A stretch of 64,000 bases of DNA from Paenibacillus methanolicus. Lineage in GTDB: Bacteria; Bacillota; Bacilli; Paenibacillales; Paenibacillaceae. Made by a program: the position numbers and the translations under genes. The notes under the pieces are model-generated. The model was not told where the DNA came from, searched no databases, and saw only the letters and a list, made by a program, of their open reading frames with translations. Position 1 is the stretch's first letter, and every line of letters begins with the position of its first letter. Below are positions 50,290-59,767 of the stretch, one piece after another. The DNA is taken from NCBI RefSeq assembly GCF_008124765.1, contig NZ_VNHS01000017.1, forward strand, positions 1-64,000, read 5' to 3'.

Positions 50290-52098
50290 ATGAATAGTTT
50301 TCGGTTTCGATTGACCTTCGCGATGGTCGCGCTGATCGGCTTGTCGGTGCTGGCCGCGGGCATTGTGATGGGCAATACGTTCAAGCAAAATCATATTAAC
50401 GCGCTGGAAGCCAGCATGGTTCGGGAAATGCGCATAATTCTGGACGGGATGGATTGGCAGGGCAGCGACGCCGGAACGCCATTCGATTATTATTCCGAGC
50501 AGGCACGGCATTTGAAGGAGACGACCGAGTCGCGCGTCACGTTCATTCGCGGCGATGGCGTCGTGCTCGGCGATTCGGATCACGATGCCCGCACGATGGA
50601 TAATCACGCCGAACGGACGGAGATCGTGGAGGCGGGACGCGAAGGCGTCGGCCGCGCGATCCGCCACTCGGATACGCTGGACGAGAATTTATTGTATGTC
50701 GCGATCGAGGCGGTACGCGGACAGCCCGATAAAGGCTATATTCGGTTGGCGCTTAGCCTGGCGACCGTCGAGGCGAGCATGAGCCGAATTTGGAGCGCGC
50801 TCGTGATCGGATTGCTCGTGCTGTTCGTCGTCGCGGCACTGGTCAGCTATCGGCTGGCAAGCGGGCTGACGAGGCCGCTGGAGCAGATCACGGCGGTGGC
50901 CAAACGCATCAAGAGTCTGGATTATCAAGCACGGGTCAACGTGAAAAATCACGACGAGATCGGCGAGCTCGGACAAGCCCTCAACGCGATGGCCGAGAGT
51001 CTGCAAATTCAGATGGCGCGCATTCATCAGAACGAGAATCAGTTGGAGAGCGTCTTGGACAATATGATCAACGGCATCGTCATGATCGATCGCGCGGGGC
51101 GGATGGTGCTGATCAACCGACGGGCGGAGGAAGTGCTCGGTTTTCATGCCGGAGAGATGGTCGGCCGTCATTATACGGAAGCCAAACAGCAGTACGAGCT
51201 GACGCAGATTATTCAGGACGGGCTGGAGCACCGGGATCACGTTCGCGAAGAAATCACGTTCTATTTCCCCGAGGAACGGCTGCTTGATTTGAACCTGGTC
51301 CCGATCTTCGAAGACGGCTCGGAATTCGGCGGCGTACTGCTCGTCCTGCAGGACGTCTCGGCGATCCGGCGTCTCGAGCGGATGCGCAGCGAGTTCGTCG
51401 CCAACGTGTCTCATGAGCTGAAGACGCCGGTGGCGGCCGTGAAGGGATTTGCCGAGACGCTGCTGAGCGGCGCGGTGAATGACCCGGAGATCACGAAGTC
51501 GTTCCTGCAGATCATCTATGACGAGAGCGAACGTCTCAACCGGCTGATCGGCGATATTCTCGAGCTGTCGAAGATCGAATCGCGGCGGGTGCCGCTGCAG
51601 TTCTCGCCGATCGAGCTCCCGTCGTTCATCTCGAAGACGGTGGAAGTGATGACATCCGAAGCGGCGCGCAAGCATATCGATCTGTCGATGCGGGTCGAGC
51701 CGGGACTGTTCGTGGAAGCGGACGAAGATCGGTTGCGTCAAATCGTCATGAACCTGCTCGCTAACGGCATTAGCTATACGCCGGAAGGCGGCAAGGTGTC
51801 GATCAGCGTGCAGCCGCTCGTCGACGGACGCCCCGTGAGCGGAGGGGACGAACAGGACTACGACTACATTCGCATCAGCATTTCGGATACGGGTATCGGC
51901 ATTCCGAAGAAAGATCTGCCTCGCATCTTCGAGCGATTCTACCGCGTCGATAAGGCGCGTTCGCGGAGTTCGGGCGGTACAGGCCTCGGATTGTCCATCG
52001 TCAAGCACTTGGTCGAGCTGCATCATGGCACGATTTCGGTCGAGAGCTCGGTCGGAATCGGCTCGACGTTCATCATCGATATGCCGGTAATTCAATAG
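50290..52098 (+). CDS. phoR: PhoR/PnpS-like sensor histidine kinase
   Basis: Start uncertain: the ATG at 50290 has GGTGGGGG at a good distance; 50245 and 50281 are alternatives. The protein of about 600 residues has two spans (about 8-30 and 165-187), an extracellular sensor region between them, HAMP, PAS (about 250-345), the H-box FVANVSHELKTPVAAVKGFA, and an ATPase domain with NLLANGISYTPEGG, DTGIGIPKKDL and GGTGLGLSIVKHL. This is the PhoR/WalK type. It precedes its regulator, the reverse of the usual order. Confidence 0.88.
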   Translation: MNSFRFRLTFAMVALIGLSVLAAGIVMGNTFKQNHINALEASMVREMRIILDGMDWQGSDAGTPFDYYSEQARHLKETTESRVTFIRGDGVVLGDSDHDARTMDNHAERTEIVEAGREGVGRAIRHSDTLDENLLYVAIEAVRGQPDKGYIRLALSLATVEASMSRIWSALVIGLLVLFVVAALVSYRLASGLTRPLEQITAVAKRIKSLDYQARVNVKNHDEIGELGQALNAMAESLQIQMARIHQNENQLESVLDNMINGIVMIDRAGRMVLINRRAEEVLGFHAGEMVGRHYTEAKQQYELTQIIQDGLEHRDHVREEITFYFPEERLLDLNLVPIFEDGSEFGGVLLVLQDVSAIRRLERMRSEFVANVSHELKTPVAAVKGFAETLLSGAVNDPEITKSFLQIIYDESERLNRLIGDILELSKIESRRVPLQFSPIELPSFISKTVEVMTSEAARKHIDLSMRVEPGLFVEADEDRLRQIVMNLLANGISYTPEGGKVSISVQPLVDGRPVSGGDEQDYDYIRISISDTGIGIPKKDLPRIFERFYRVDKARSRSSGGTGLGLSIVKHLVELHHGTISVESSVGIGSTFIIDMPVIQ

Positions 52099-52106
52099 AT
52101 TGAGGG

Positions 52107-52144
52107 AGAGCGGGTAGAGAGATAAAGGTTTACCCGCTCTTCAT
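52107..52144 (+). terminator. Hairpin between kinase and regulator genes
   Basis: AGAGCGGGTA and TACCCGCTCT, followed by a short T-rich tract. It may reduce transcription into the regulator gene, which could start from its own promoter in the remaining 70 bases. Confidence 0.6.
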
Positions 52145-52212
52145 AGAATGATATGATTGGCTTGTAAAGAAGCCAAAAATATTGCAAAACAATGCGAAAC
52201 TTGGGGGTTCTC

Positions 52213-52935
52213 ATGTCGCAAAAGGTGTTAGTCATCGAAGACGAACCGACGCTCGCGCGATTGCTTTCCTACAACCTGACGCAAGAAGGGTACGACACAA
52301 CGGTAATCGAGCATGGCGTAGAGGGGCTGCAGGCAGCATTGCAGCGTTCGTTTGACCTTATTATTCTGGATATTATGCTGCCTGGCATGAACGGATTCGA
52401 GATCTTATCGCGTCTGCGCCAAAGCGGCAACGGCACGCCGGTCATCGTCCTGACGGCGCGCAACGCCGAGGAGGAAGTCGTGCAGGGCTTGAAGCGCGGC
52501 GCCGACGATTATATTACGAAGCCGTTCGGCGTCGCGGAGCTGCTCGCCCGCGTATCGGCCGTGCTTCGGCGCACCGGGCCGGAGCAGGACGGCAAGGCAT
52601 CGGAATCTTCGGATAGAGTTATCTCCGCCGGGGAGCTGTCGATATTCCCCGAGCGATACGAGGTAATTCTAGCCGGGGAGACCGTGCCGCTTCGTCCGAA
52701 GGAATTCGAAGTATTGCTTTATCTCGTGCAACGCCCCGGCATGGTCATTACCCGCGACGATCTGATGAATGTCGTCTGGGGTTTCGACTACATCGGCGGT
52801 CAGCGCACGGTCGACGTGCACGTCAGCTCGCTGCGCAAGAAGCTGGAGCTCGGTCAGCAGTCGGTGCAGATCGAATCAATCCGCGGCGTCGGCTACAAGC
52901 TCGTCATGCCCAAGAAGCTCGGTTCGTCCAAATAG
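52213..52935 (+). CDS. phoP: PhoP/PhoB-like response regulator
   Basis: 240 residues; ATG at 52213 after GGGGG. Receiver with VLVIEDEPTL, phosphoacceptor D in LIILDIMLPGMNGF and the K in DYITKPF. The OmpR-type winged helix has LRPKEFEVLLYLVQRPGMVI and GGQRTVDVHVSSLRKKLE. With the upstream kinase it would sense phosphate limitation or wall stress; the sequence alone cannot say which. Confidence 0.88.
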   Translation: MSQKVLVIEDEPTLARLLSYNLTQEGYDTTVIEHGVEGLQAALQRSFDLIILDIMLPGMNGFEILSRLRQSGNGTPVIVLTARNAEEEVVQGLKRGADDYITKPFGVAELLARVSAVLRRTGPEQDGKASESSDRVISAGELSIFPERYEVILAGETVPLRPKEFEVLLYLVQRPGMVITRDDLMNVVWGFDYIGGQRTVDVHVSSLRKKLELGQQSVQIESIRGVGYKLVMPKKLGSSK

Positions 52936-53113
52936 ACGACCGGGCTTTTTGCGTTGCGGGTGCTTGCGCCGCTTAAGCGTAGAGGCTTGTTTCGGACCTG
53001 CGCGATCGCTGTAAGAATAGATGTAACCAATCGTTTCTTACATATCCAATGGACCATTCGGAAACCCTACACCAAATGATTCCATTAGCGGTTAGGCAAA
53101 GGAGAGGATTCGC

Positions 53114-53323
53114 ATGAACCCGAACGAAACAGGAAAGAAGCGAGATGACCAGACGGCCGTCGATACGGCAGGCATACCGATTGTCCCGTACCGCGAGGAC
53201 ATATCGGCGACGGATTCGATCGATCCGGTCGTCGAGGAGATCATGGACAATATTGAACATACGTTTGTCGATGAAGAGGATAACTACGAAGACGCGAACC
53301 GTTCGAAGCGGGACGATGATTAA
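53114..53323 (+). CDS. 69-residue acidic protein
   Basis: ATG at 53114 after GGAGAGG. Hydrophilic, acidic in the C-terminal half (PVVEEIMDNIEHTFVDEEDN). Its end overlaps the next gene by eight bases. Function unknown. Confidence 0.55.
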   Translation: MNPNETGKKRDDQTAVDTAGIPIVPYREDISATDSIDPVVEEIMDNIEHTFVDEEDNYEDANRSKRDDD

Positions 53324-53798
53324 ATATGTGAACGGCTGGTTCGCGATCGCAAGCGCCTATGCGCTGTGCTTCTTCGCGTCCGCGACGATGTGCGCAATGC
53401 TATCCCGCCAGCCGATCGATCGGTACGATCTGGCCCAGGTCTGGATCGGCGCGGCCATGTTGGTCGTTCCGTATGCGCTCGCCGGGCTGTACGTCTACCA
53501 ACAATGGGGACGTTCGATCCGGCAAGCATTCGCGTTCGGCCTCACGCTGGTGATGGGCGAACGGTTGGGCATTCTGTTTATCGGGTCGGTATTCGTTGCG
53601 GCAGGAGGTGACGGCGGCGGCAATGGCATCGTCACCTGGCGCAGCGTAATCGATTTTGTATGGGCGGAGGCGCTTCCGTACTTTACGCCGATTTATATTT
53701 GCTGCGGCGGGATTAGCATCGTCGTGTGCGTCGTCTCGGCGGTAGCGATATGGCCGAGATACGTGCGCCCCGGGCAATCGAGCCCGTCGGCAAGGTAG
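53316..53798 (+). CDS. Four-TM membrane protein
   Basis: 160 residues from the ATG at 53316. Spans at about 8-28, 44-63, 70-95 and 122-147. No family recognised. It is translationally coupled to the acidic protein, so the two may form a membrane protein and cytosolic partner. Confidence 0.6.
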   Translation: MIKYVNGWFAIASAYALCFFASATMCAMLSRQPIDRYDLAQVWIGAAMLVVPYALAGLYVYQQWGRSIRQAFAFGLTLVMGERLGILFIGSVFVAAGGDGGGNGIVTWRSVIDFVWAEALPYFTPIYICCGGISIVVCVVSAVAIWPRYVRPGQSSPSAR

Positions 53799-53838
53799 AT
53801 AATACCGAATGGTTTGATCTAACTCAGCCATCGTTTGC

Positions 53839-53875
53839 AAAGCCTTGGAGAGACGCCAGTCTTTCCAAGGCTTTT
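53839..53875 (+). terminator. Terminator
   Basis: AAAGCCTTGGA and TCCAAGGCTTT with five T's after the small membrane-protein operon. Confidence 0.85.
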
Positions 53876-54034
53876 TCGTCATATGCTAGGAATTTATAAG
53901 TTTCTCTCGCGCGCGGGGAGCATCGAGTTTGTTATTCCAAATCCCTCCATATAATGCTTAAATTCCTCTCGCCCTGACGAACGCCGTCATAGTATGATGG
54001 AAAGGTTGTCATTATTTATCTGAACTGGGGCGAG

Positions 54035-56353
54035 ATGATGAGGTGGAAGAAATGTACGGCCGCGCTGCTGGCTGCGGTCGCATTCATGGGACCTATTGCG
54101 GCAGGCCATGATGCGGTGACGGCGGCCGCGGGAGCGCAATCGCAGGCTAGCAACCCGAACGCGAGCGGCAAACAGCTGGCATCCGCGCTGGCGGAGCTAT
54201 CCGAATATAATTTGATCGGCGTTACCGCGGACGGTTGGATATATGTCGACGAGTATTATTTCGAACCCGGAACTTACCGGCAGCAATACCGCGTGTTGAA
54301 GAAGAAAGCCGGCGATTCGGCGCTGCAGGATGCGACCAAGGACAAGCTGATCCGCCCGAGCGCGCCAAGCCGGCAATTCGCCGTGCCCGACCAGATCGAC
54401 TACAACATTCGCGCCGCGGCGACGGCCGGACCGTATTTGCGGAATTTGGCGGCCAAATCGAACGTACATATTTTGTCGATCGCCGGCGAGACGGTGCTGT
54501 ACTGGGAAGGCGAGATTGCGCGAGACGATTACGGAGATGAACGGCTGAGCAAGGGGGTCATTAAGCGCGCCAAGTTGGATGGCACTAGCGTCAACGTCGT
54601 CGTCTCGGATCCGGGTACGCTGCAGCTGTCCCATATGACCGTCGCGAATCAGACGCTCTACTATACCGTCGCGAACGCCGCCGCGAAGCCGTCAGCCAAT
54701 CCAGGCGAAGCCGCGATCGTTTATTCGCTCTATCGAATCGGGCTCGACGGCAAGAACAAGAAACTGCTGGCCGGCGACTACTTGGGCGGCGTGGACCGGA
54801 TGAACCGGACCGTGAGGGGAATCGCCCTGCATCGCGCTTATCAGCAGAGCGTGCCTGTGCAGATATGGAACGGGAATATCGTCTATCAGGCGACAACCGG
54901 CATGTACAAGATGAAGACGGACGGCACCGGCAAAACGAGACTCGCCGCGGACCACCCCGTACGCCCGATCCTCGATGGGGATGCCATCTATTACGGGACG
55001 AAACGAATCGTGCCGGGCACGAAGAAACGTACGGACGAGCTCGGGCCGATCTACCAGGTGAAGCTGTCCGGCGGCAAGCCGGTTCCCCTGACGAAAGGCG
55101 GCAGCAAGCTGCTCTTCGCCAAGGACGGCTGGGCGTATACGGAATCCGATCCAGACGAACTGGACCAACGTCTGACGCGCATCAAGCCGGGTACGGGGTC
55201 GCAGTCGCTGATCAACGGACTGAAGGGCAGCGAGAGCTTCGCGGTGACCCACGTTTACGGAGACTTGATCCTGTACGGCAAGTACTCGCACCGCTCGAAC
55301 AGAACTTATCACGCGATGAACTGGGACGGAAGCGGCAAGAAGGAGATCCTGGTTCTGCGAACCAACGCCTATCCGGATCCGGTGTCGGGTGGCCAAACTC
55401 TTGACGCCGAGGAAGCGATCCGGCTTAATTACGGCAAATACGAGATGCCCGCCGAGCTGAAACGAGTGCTGAAGCTGCAGGAGGATCTGCGCGAGAAGAA
55501 GCTTCTTGATTACGGAGACATGTTTGGCGTGTATTTCTATGAGGACGGCGTTGATTCGCGCTATTTGAATACGCCGCTAGACGTCATTACGTTCGGGTCG
55601 CCTGGCGTAGACGGCATCCACTACGGCTTCTTGACCGATTTCGGCGAGGTTACGAGCTTGGAAGAAGCCTATATCGTCCGCGTCGAACCGATGAACTTCG
55701 ATGACCCTGTCCGCATCGTCGCCCGGAATCTGCATGATTTCCTCCGCATGCTCGTCTATGCGGAGAACGCGGCTCATGTGTTGGACATGAACGCGGACAA
55801 GGCGTCCGTAAGCACGATCATGGCACCGGATCCGGATGCGTGGGAGCCGGGCCGGGATGACGCGCTCGTGCGGCATCTCGTGTCCCAGACGCTCAAGCTG
55901 GAGAAGATGCCGGACCCATATGCTTACTTTCAGCAGCTGAAGAAGGCTCGCGGGCTTGCGGCAACGGTTCCGACCGAGGATGGCCTCGGCGTCGTGCCGT
56001 CCACCGGTGCGGGAATTCCCGCAGAACGGTTCGATTTCGCCGGCAAAGAATGGCTGGAGCTGGCGGACGCGAAGGCGTTCTTCGGCTCGGCGCCCCGGGA
56101 AGCCAAGCTTGTCTTCCTGCGGGACGCTCAATCTCGCGGATGGATTAACGAGGCAGACGAGGATGTTAAGCAATTCCTCAAGCAAGAATTGCGCGCGATC
56201 GGCTTGGACGACGAAGCGGATCGAATCGGATATCCGGACTACGAGGACTATTATGAAGAAGGCTATACCGAGAAGGAAACGGATTGGATGGAGATAGAAT
56301 CGGAGGATGACGAGTACTTGGGCTCGATCTCGATCGATTGGTTTAGCTGGTAA
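54035..56353 (+). CDS. Secreted beta-propeller-type protein (DUF5050-like)
   Basis: 772 residues; signal peptide in the first 28-34 residues. Residues about 60-450 contain blades of the type D-G-x-x-x-Y-x-(8-12)-Y-R-x-x-x-x-G, for example VTADGWIYVDEYYFEPGTYR and YSLYRIGLDGKNKKLLAG; this is the DUF5050-like propeller found in exported proteins of Paenibacillus. The C-terminal 300 residues are helical and very acidic at the end. It is exported, but no anchor or catalytic motif is seen. Confidence 0.75.
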   Translation: MMRWKKCTAALLAAVAFMGPIAAGHDAVTAAAGAQSQASNPNASGKQLASALAELSEYNLIGVTADGWIYVDEYYFEPGTYRQQYRVLKKKAGDSALQDATKDKLIRPSAPSRQFAVPDQIDYNIRAAATAGPYLRNLAAKSNVHILSIAGETVLYWEGEIARDDYGDERLSKGVIKRAKLDGTSVNVVVSDPGTLQLSHMTVANQTLYYTVANAAAKPSANPGEAAIVYSLYRIGLDGKNKKLLAGDYLGGVDRMNRTVRGIALHRAYQQSVPVQIWNGNIVYQATTGMYKMKTDGTGKTRLAADHPVRPILDGDAIYYGTKRIVPGTKKRTDELGPIYQVKLSGGKPVPLTKGGSKLLFAKDGWAYTESDPDELDQRLTRIKPGTGSQSLINGLKGSESFAVTHVYGDLILYGKYSHRSNRTYHAMNWDGSGKKEILVLRTNAYPDPVSGGQTLDAEEAIRLNYGKYEMPAELKRVLKLQEDLREKKLLDYGDMFGVYFYEDGVDSRYLNTPLDVITFGSPGVDGIHYGFLTDFGEVTSLEEAYIVRVEPMNFDDPVRIVARNLHDFLRMLVYAENAAHVLDMNADKASVSTIMAPDPDAWEPGRDDALVRHLVSQTLKLEKMPDPYAYFQQLKKARGLAATVPTEDGLGVVPSTGAGIPAERFDFAGKEWLELADAKAFFGSAPREAKLVFLRDAQSRGWINEADEDVKQFLKQELRAIGLDDEADRIGYPDYEDYYEEGYTEKETDWMEIESEDDEYLGSISIDWFSW

Positions 56354-56374
56354 TGCAAGATGGTTGAGCAAGGG

Positions 56375-56404
56375 AAGGACAACGGGCTGCCCGTTGTCCT
56401 TTTT
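56375..56404. terminator. Bidirectional terminator
   Basis: AAGGACAACGGG-CTG-CCCGTTGTCCTT plus T's, between two convergent genes. Confidence 0.85.
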
Positions 56405-56409
56405 GGCGA

Positions 56410-56913
56410 CTATTGGGCCGCGCCACCCGCTATCCGGATGACGGATTCGCCGCCATCGGCATCGTATTCGACCGAGTAGCCGTATGCTTCGGCAATGGCG
56501 CGCAGCGGCAAATAGACGCGGCCCTCCGTTAAGAGCATCTCTTGCGTAATCTCGAACCGTTGATCCAGCACATGATCATAAAAAGCCTTCTCGCCCGCGA
56601 TCATCGTAAAACCGTCGCTTCGTTCGCCGACGGCGTTCAGGTCAAAGGCCTGAATTAGTAAACGCTGCTCGTCGGCGTTCCAAGCAATCCCCTTGGAAAC
56701 CGTATCGAAAGGCACTAATAGGGAGAGCAGGTGAGGAGAAACGTAAAGTCGGTTATCCCGCGTTGCGTAATCGGAGCGTTCCAAAACCCGTTTTTCGCCG
56801 TTCGCATAGTCGATTCTTAGCGCGTTCGTCTGTTCGGCCGCATAGGCGGGGAAAGCCCCGGTCACGCAGAGGAGGGCGAGCGCGGCAGCCGACCCGATTT
56901 GCTTCAACTTCAT
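56410..56913 (-). CDS. Secreted copper-amine-oxidase-N-like stalk protein
   Basis: 167 residues; signal peptide, cleavage after AYA at about 26. The mature part has the repeat typical of the copper amine oxidase N-terminal domain in Paenibacillaceae: NRLYVSPHLLSLLVPFDTVS, GIAWNADEQRLLIQA, GRVYLPLRAIAEAYGYSVEY. These domains are stalks or surface modules and have no oxidase activity on their own. Confidence 0.85.
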   Translation of the reverse strand: MKLKQIGSAAALALLCVTGAFPAYAAEQTNALRIDYANGEKRVLERSDYATRDNRLYVSPHLLSLLVPFDTVSKGIAWNADEQRLLIQAFDLNAVGERSDGFTMIAGEKAFYDHVLDQRFEITQEMLLTEGRVYLPLRAIAEAYGYSVEYDADGGESVIRIAGGAAQ

Positions 56914-57032
56914 CGTATCGCTCCTTATATGGAAATAATCCGAATGTTGATTTGACGTTGTATCCTCGCGAATAGTTCCAGATTGACGCGAAAAAGCCCG
57001 CCGTTCGCCTCAAATCGAGACGAACGCGGGCT

Positions 57033-57902
57033 TTATTGCCGGTTCCAGGCGAGCATGCGCTTCTGGAACTGCTTTGGCGAGCAGTCATTGTATTTTTTGA
57101 ACATTTTATAGAAATGCGCCATGTTCGGCATGCCGATCCGGTCGCCGACCTCCGAGACGCTCATGTCCTTGGTGAGCAGGATGCGCTCGGCCCACTTGAT
57201 CTTGCGGTAATTCACGTATTCGGTGAACGAGAGGCCGATCGCTTTCTTGAAAAATTTGACGAAATAATAGTAGCTCATATTGGCCAGCTTGCACACTTCC
57301 TCCACCTGGATGCGATCGGTCAGATGCGTCTCGACGTAATCGAGCACGCCTCGCAGCCGCGCCCGGTCGAAGTCTTCGCTCTCGGCGAGAATCTTCTTCG
57401 AGTCGCTGCGGATGAGCAGCAGGAGCAGTTTCTTGATCAGCATGCTGACGGCCAATTCATAGCCCGTCTGCTTGGTCGTCGCCTCCTGCAGGATCGAGCG
57501 GATGGATTCGGCGGCTTCCGCCTTCGCATGGGCATTCTCGCGGAAGATGTAGTTCGCTTGGCTAAGCGGATTCTTCGTCTCCGAGAAAAATCGCATATAC
57601 GGCATGGAGCTATGGTCGAAAAATTGCTCCAGATCGAATTGCAGCACGATATAGTGCATCGGCACGCCGATGCTGCGGTCGCGATGCAGCTGATTGGCGC
57701 CGATGATGGCCACGTCGCCGGCCTCCAGCCGGACGCTTTCGTCGTCGATATACACGTCCAGGATACCGTCCGTGACGAGCAAAAGCTCGAGTTCCCGGTG
57801 GTGATGCCAGTCAATGTAAAAATCGTGCATGCGCTCGGATTGAAATATTTTAAGAGACAAGAGAGGGTTTTCATAAACAACCTTCTCGTTGTAAAATTCC
57901 AC
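57033..57902 (-). CDS. AraC-family regulator with cupin sensor
   Basis: 289 residues from a GTG at 57902 after GGGGTGA. N-terminal cupin with HHHRELELLLVTDGILDVYI, DVAIIGANQLHRD. C-terminal AraC HTH pair: VEEVCKLANMSYYYFVKFFK and VSEVGDRIGMPNMAHFYKMF. It is divergent from a Gfo/Idh dehydrogenase gene that it probably controls, responding to a sugar or sugar acid. Confidence 0.9.
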   Translation of the reverse strand: MEFYNEKVVYENPLLSLKIFQSERMHDFYIDWHHHRELELLLVTDGILDVYIDDESVRLEAGDVAIIGANQLHRDRSIGVPMHYIVLQFDLEQFFDHSSMPYMRFFSETKNPLSQANYIFRENAHAKAEAAESIRSILQEATTKQTGYELAVSMLIKKLLLLLIRSDSKKILAESEDFDRARLRGVLDYVETHLTDRIQVEEVCKLANMSYYYFVKFFKKAIGLSFTEYVNYRKIKWAERILLTKDMSVSEVGDRIGMPNMAHFYKMFKKYNDCSPKQFQKRMLAWNRQ

Positions 57903-58068
57903 GTGATCACCCCTGCAACAACAAAATGGCATAAAACGATCGCAATATCCGCGATTACTAATGAACGCCTGTTTGGACTATACTTATTCTAGTTCATTGA
58001 GGTTCAATGGCACAACGCAAAATTACGGTACGGCGCTATAATAAACCGGATCTTGGAGGGTTAATCAA

Positions 58069-59154
58069 ATGGCACAAGCACAGGTACGTATCGGCATCAT
58101 CGGCTGCGGCGGGATTGCTAACGGCAAACATATGCCGGCGCTGGCGAAAGTCGCCGAAGCGCAAATAGTCGCGTTCTGCGACATCGAAGCCGAGCGCGCG
58201 GTGAAAGCGAAGGAAACGTTCGGCACGAGCGAAGCGGTCGTCTATACGGATTACCGCGAACTGTTGAAGGACGAGACGATCGAAGTTATCCATGTATGCA
58301 CGCCGAACGATTCCCATGCCGAAATTACGGTGGCCGCCCTCGAAGCGGGCAAGCACGTTCTGTGCGAGAAGCCGATGGCGAAGACGGCCGCGGACGCGCG
58401 CCTGATGCTGGAAGCGGCGAAGCGTACGGGCAAGAAGCTGAGCATCGGCTACCAGAACCGGTTCCGCGCCGATTCCCGCTACTTGAAGGAAGCTTGCGAT
58501 CGCGAAGAGCTGGGCGAAGTGTATTTCGCCAAGGCGCACGCGATCCGCAGACGCGCGGTGCCGACGTGGGGCGTGTTCCTCGACGAGGAGAAACAAGGCG
58601 GCGGACCGTTGATCGACATCGGCACGCACGCGCTTGACCTGGCGCTCTGGATGATGGACAATTACAAGCCGAAGGTCGTCCTCGGTCGCGCTTACCACAA
58701 GCTGTCCCAGAACGAGAACGCGGCCAACGCGTGGGGCCCTTGGGATCCGGCGCAGTTCACGGTCGAAGATTCGGCGTTCGCGATGATCACGATGGAGAAC
58801 GGCGCGTCAATCGTACTGGAATCGAGCTGGGCGCTCAACTCCCTCGAAGTCGACGAAGCGAAAGTAACGCTGTGCGGCACGAAGGCGGGCGCGGACATGA
58901 AGAAAGGGCTGCGCATCAACGGCGAGGAGAACAGCCGGCTGTACACGAAGGATATCGAGCTCAGCAGCGGCGGCGTGGCATTCTACGAGGGCGCGAGCGA
59001 AGATCCGGCCGAGCTGGAAGCGCGCGCATGGATCGACGCCGTGCTGAACGACAAGGAGCCGGTCGTGACGGCAGAGCAGGCGCTCGTCGTATCGGAGATT
59101 CTCGAGGCGATCTACGAATCTTCCAAGACGGGCAAAGCGGTCTATTTCGAATAA
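58069..59154 (+). CDS. Gfo/Idh/MocA-family dehydrogenase
   Basis: 361 residues. Rossmann motif GIIGCGGIANGKHMPAL at residues 8-24. The catalytic region includes the EKP motif in HVLCEKPMAKT, and GGPLIDIGTHALDLALWM for substrate binding. Such enzymes oxidise sugars, inositols or their derivatives with NAD(P). The -10-like TATAAT at about 58037 and the AraC gene on the other side give a shared control region. Confidence 0.92.
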   Translation: MAQAQVRIGIIGCGGIANGKHMPALAKVAEAQIVAFCDIEAERAVKAKETFGTSEAVVYTDYRELLKDETIEVIHVCTPNDSHAEITVAALEAGKHVLCEKPMAKTAADARLMLEAAKRTGKKLSIGYQNRFRADSRYLKEACDREELGEVYFAKAHAIRRRAVPTWGVFLDEEKQGGGPLIDIGTHALDLALWMMDNYKPKVVLGRAYHKLSQNENAANAWGPWDPAQFTVEDSAFAMITMENGASIVLESSWALNSLEVDEAKVTLCGTKAGADMKKGLRINGEENSRLYTKDIELSSGGVAFYEGASEDPAELEARAWIDAVLNDKEPVVTAEQALVVSEILEAIYESSKTGKAVYFE

Positions 59155-59172
59155 GATCGACATTTTAATCAG

Positions 59173-59214
59173 AGCATCCGTATGCGGCACCAGCTGCATG
59201 CGGATGCTTTTTTT
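59173..59214 (+). terminator. Terminator of the Gfo/Idh gene
   Basis: AGCATCCGTATG/CATGCGGATGCT stem with one mismatch and seven T's. Confidence 0.85.
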
Positions 59215-59440
59215 AATGAAATTGATTTTTTTGGATAAAAACGTAAAGCGATTCCGCGGGAGCGGACGAAAGCGAAGGTCAGCACGGAGCGGCATCAAGC
59301 ACAGATCGCCTAGAGGATACCACCCACAGGCAAAACGTAACGAACGAAGCTCGAACAAGAGCCAGTCCGAAGGACTAGCGGGCTCCCCTTGAAAGGACAC
59401 ATCAAGGACGGCCGCGAACAGAGTCACGCTGATTAGAAGA

Positions 59441-59482
59441 GTCCAGAGGGTGCTAACCCTCTGGTACCCCTCGGCGGAGGGG
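59441..59482. repeat. Double-hairpin module A
   Basis: CCAGAGGG-TGCTAA-CCCTCTGG, then CCCCTC-GGCG-GAGGGG. Homologous to module B at 59660-59702. Confidence 0.7.
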
Positions 59483-59501
59483 GCAATGCTGTCAGGTTAA
59501 G
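59483..59501. repeat. Left arm of 19-bp long-range inverted repeat
   Basis: GCAATGCTGTCAGGTTAAG; its exact reverse complement is at 59749-59767. The arms are 247 bases apart and enclose module B. Confidence 0.85.
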
Positions 59502-59659
59502 GGAAAACGTCGGATGAAGCCAACTAGGGACTATAGCTGACAGGCTTAAGTCGTAGGACGGACTTCATAACCTACTGAAGCTTTGTCCGTGAGGACAAAA
59601 GCGGCCCCGCTCAAGCCCAATCGCCGACCGCGAACAAGTGAGACAGCACGAAAAAGGGA

Positions 59660-59702
59660 GTCCAGAGGGCAAAGCCCTTTGGAGCCTCCTCGGCGGAGGA
59701 GG
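59660..59702. repeat. Double-hairpin module B
   Basis: CCAGAGGG-CAAAG-CCCTTTGG, then CCTCCTC-GGCG-GAGGAGG. Against module A, one stem pair changes from C-G to T-A on both sides (compensatory) and one becomes G-T, so the stems are kept while the sequence changes. Confidence 0.7.
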
Positions 59703-59748
59703 TGGGAGGAGGGAGCAATAATAGTGGGATCAAAGGGGCGTAGCCCTT

Positions 59749-59767
59749 CTTAACCTGACAGCATTGC
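59749..59767. repeat. Right arm of 19-bp long-range inverted repeat
   Basis: Reverse complement of 59483-59501. An additional small hairpin, AAGGGG-CGTAG-CCCTT, lies just before it. Confidence 0.85.
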
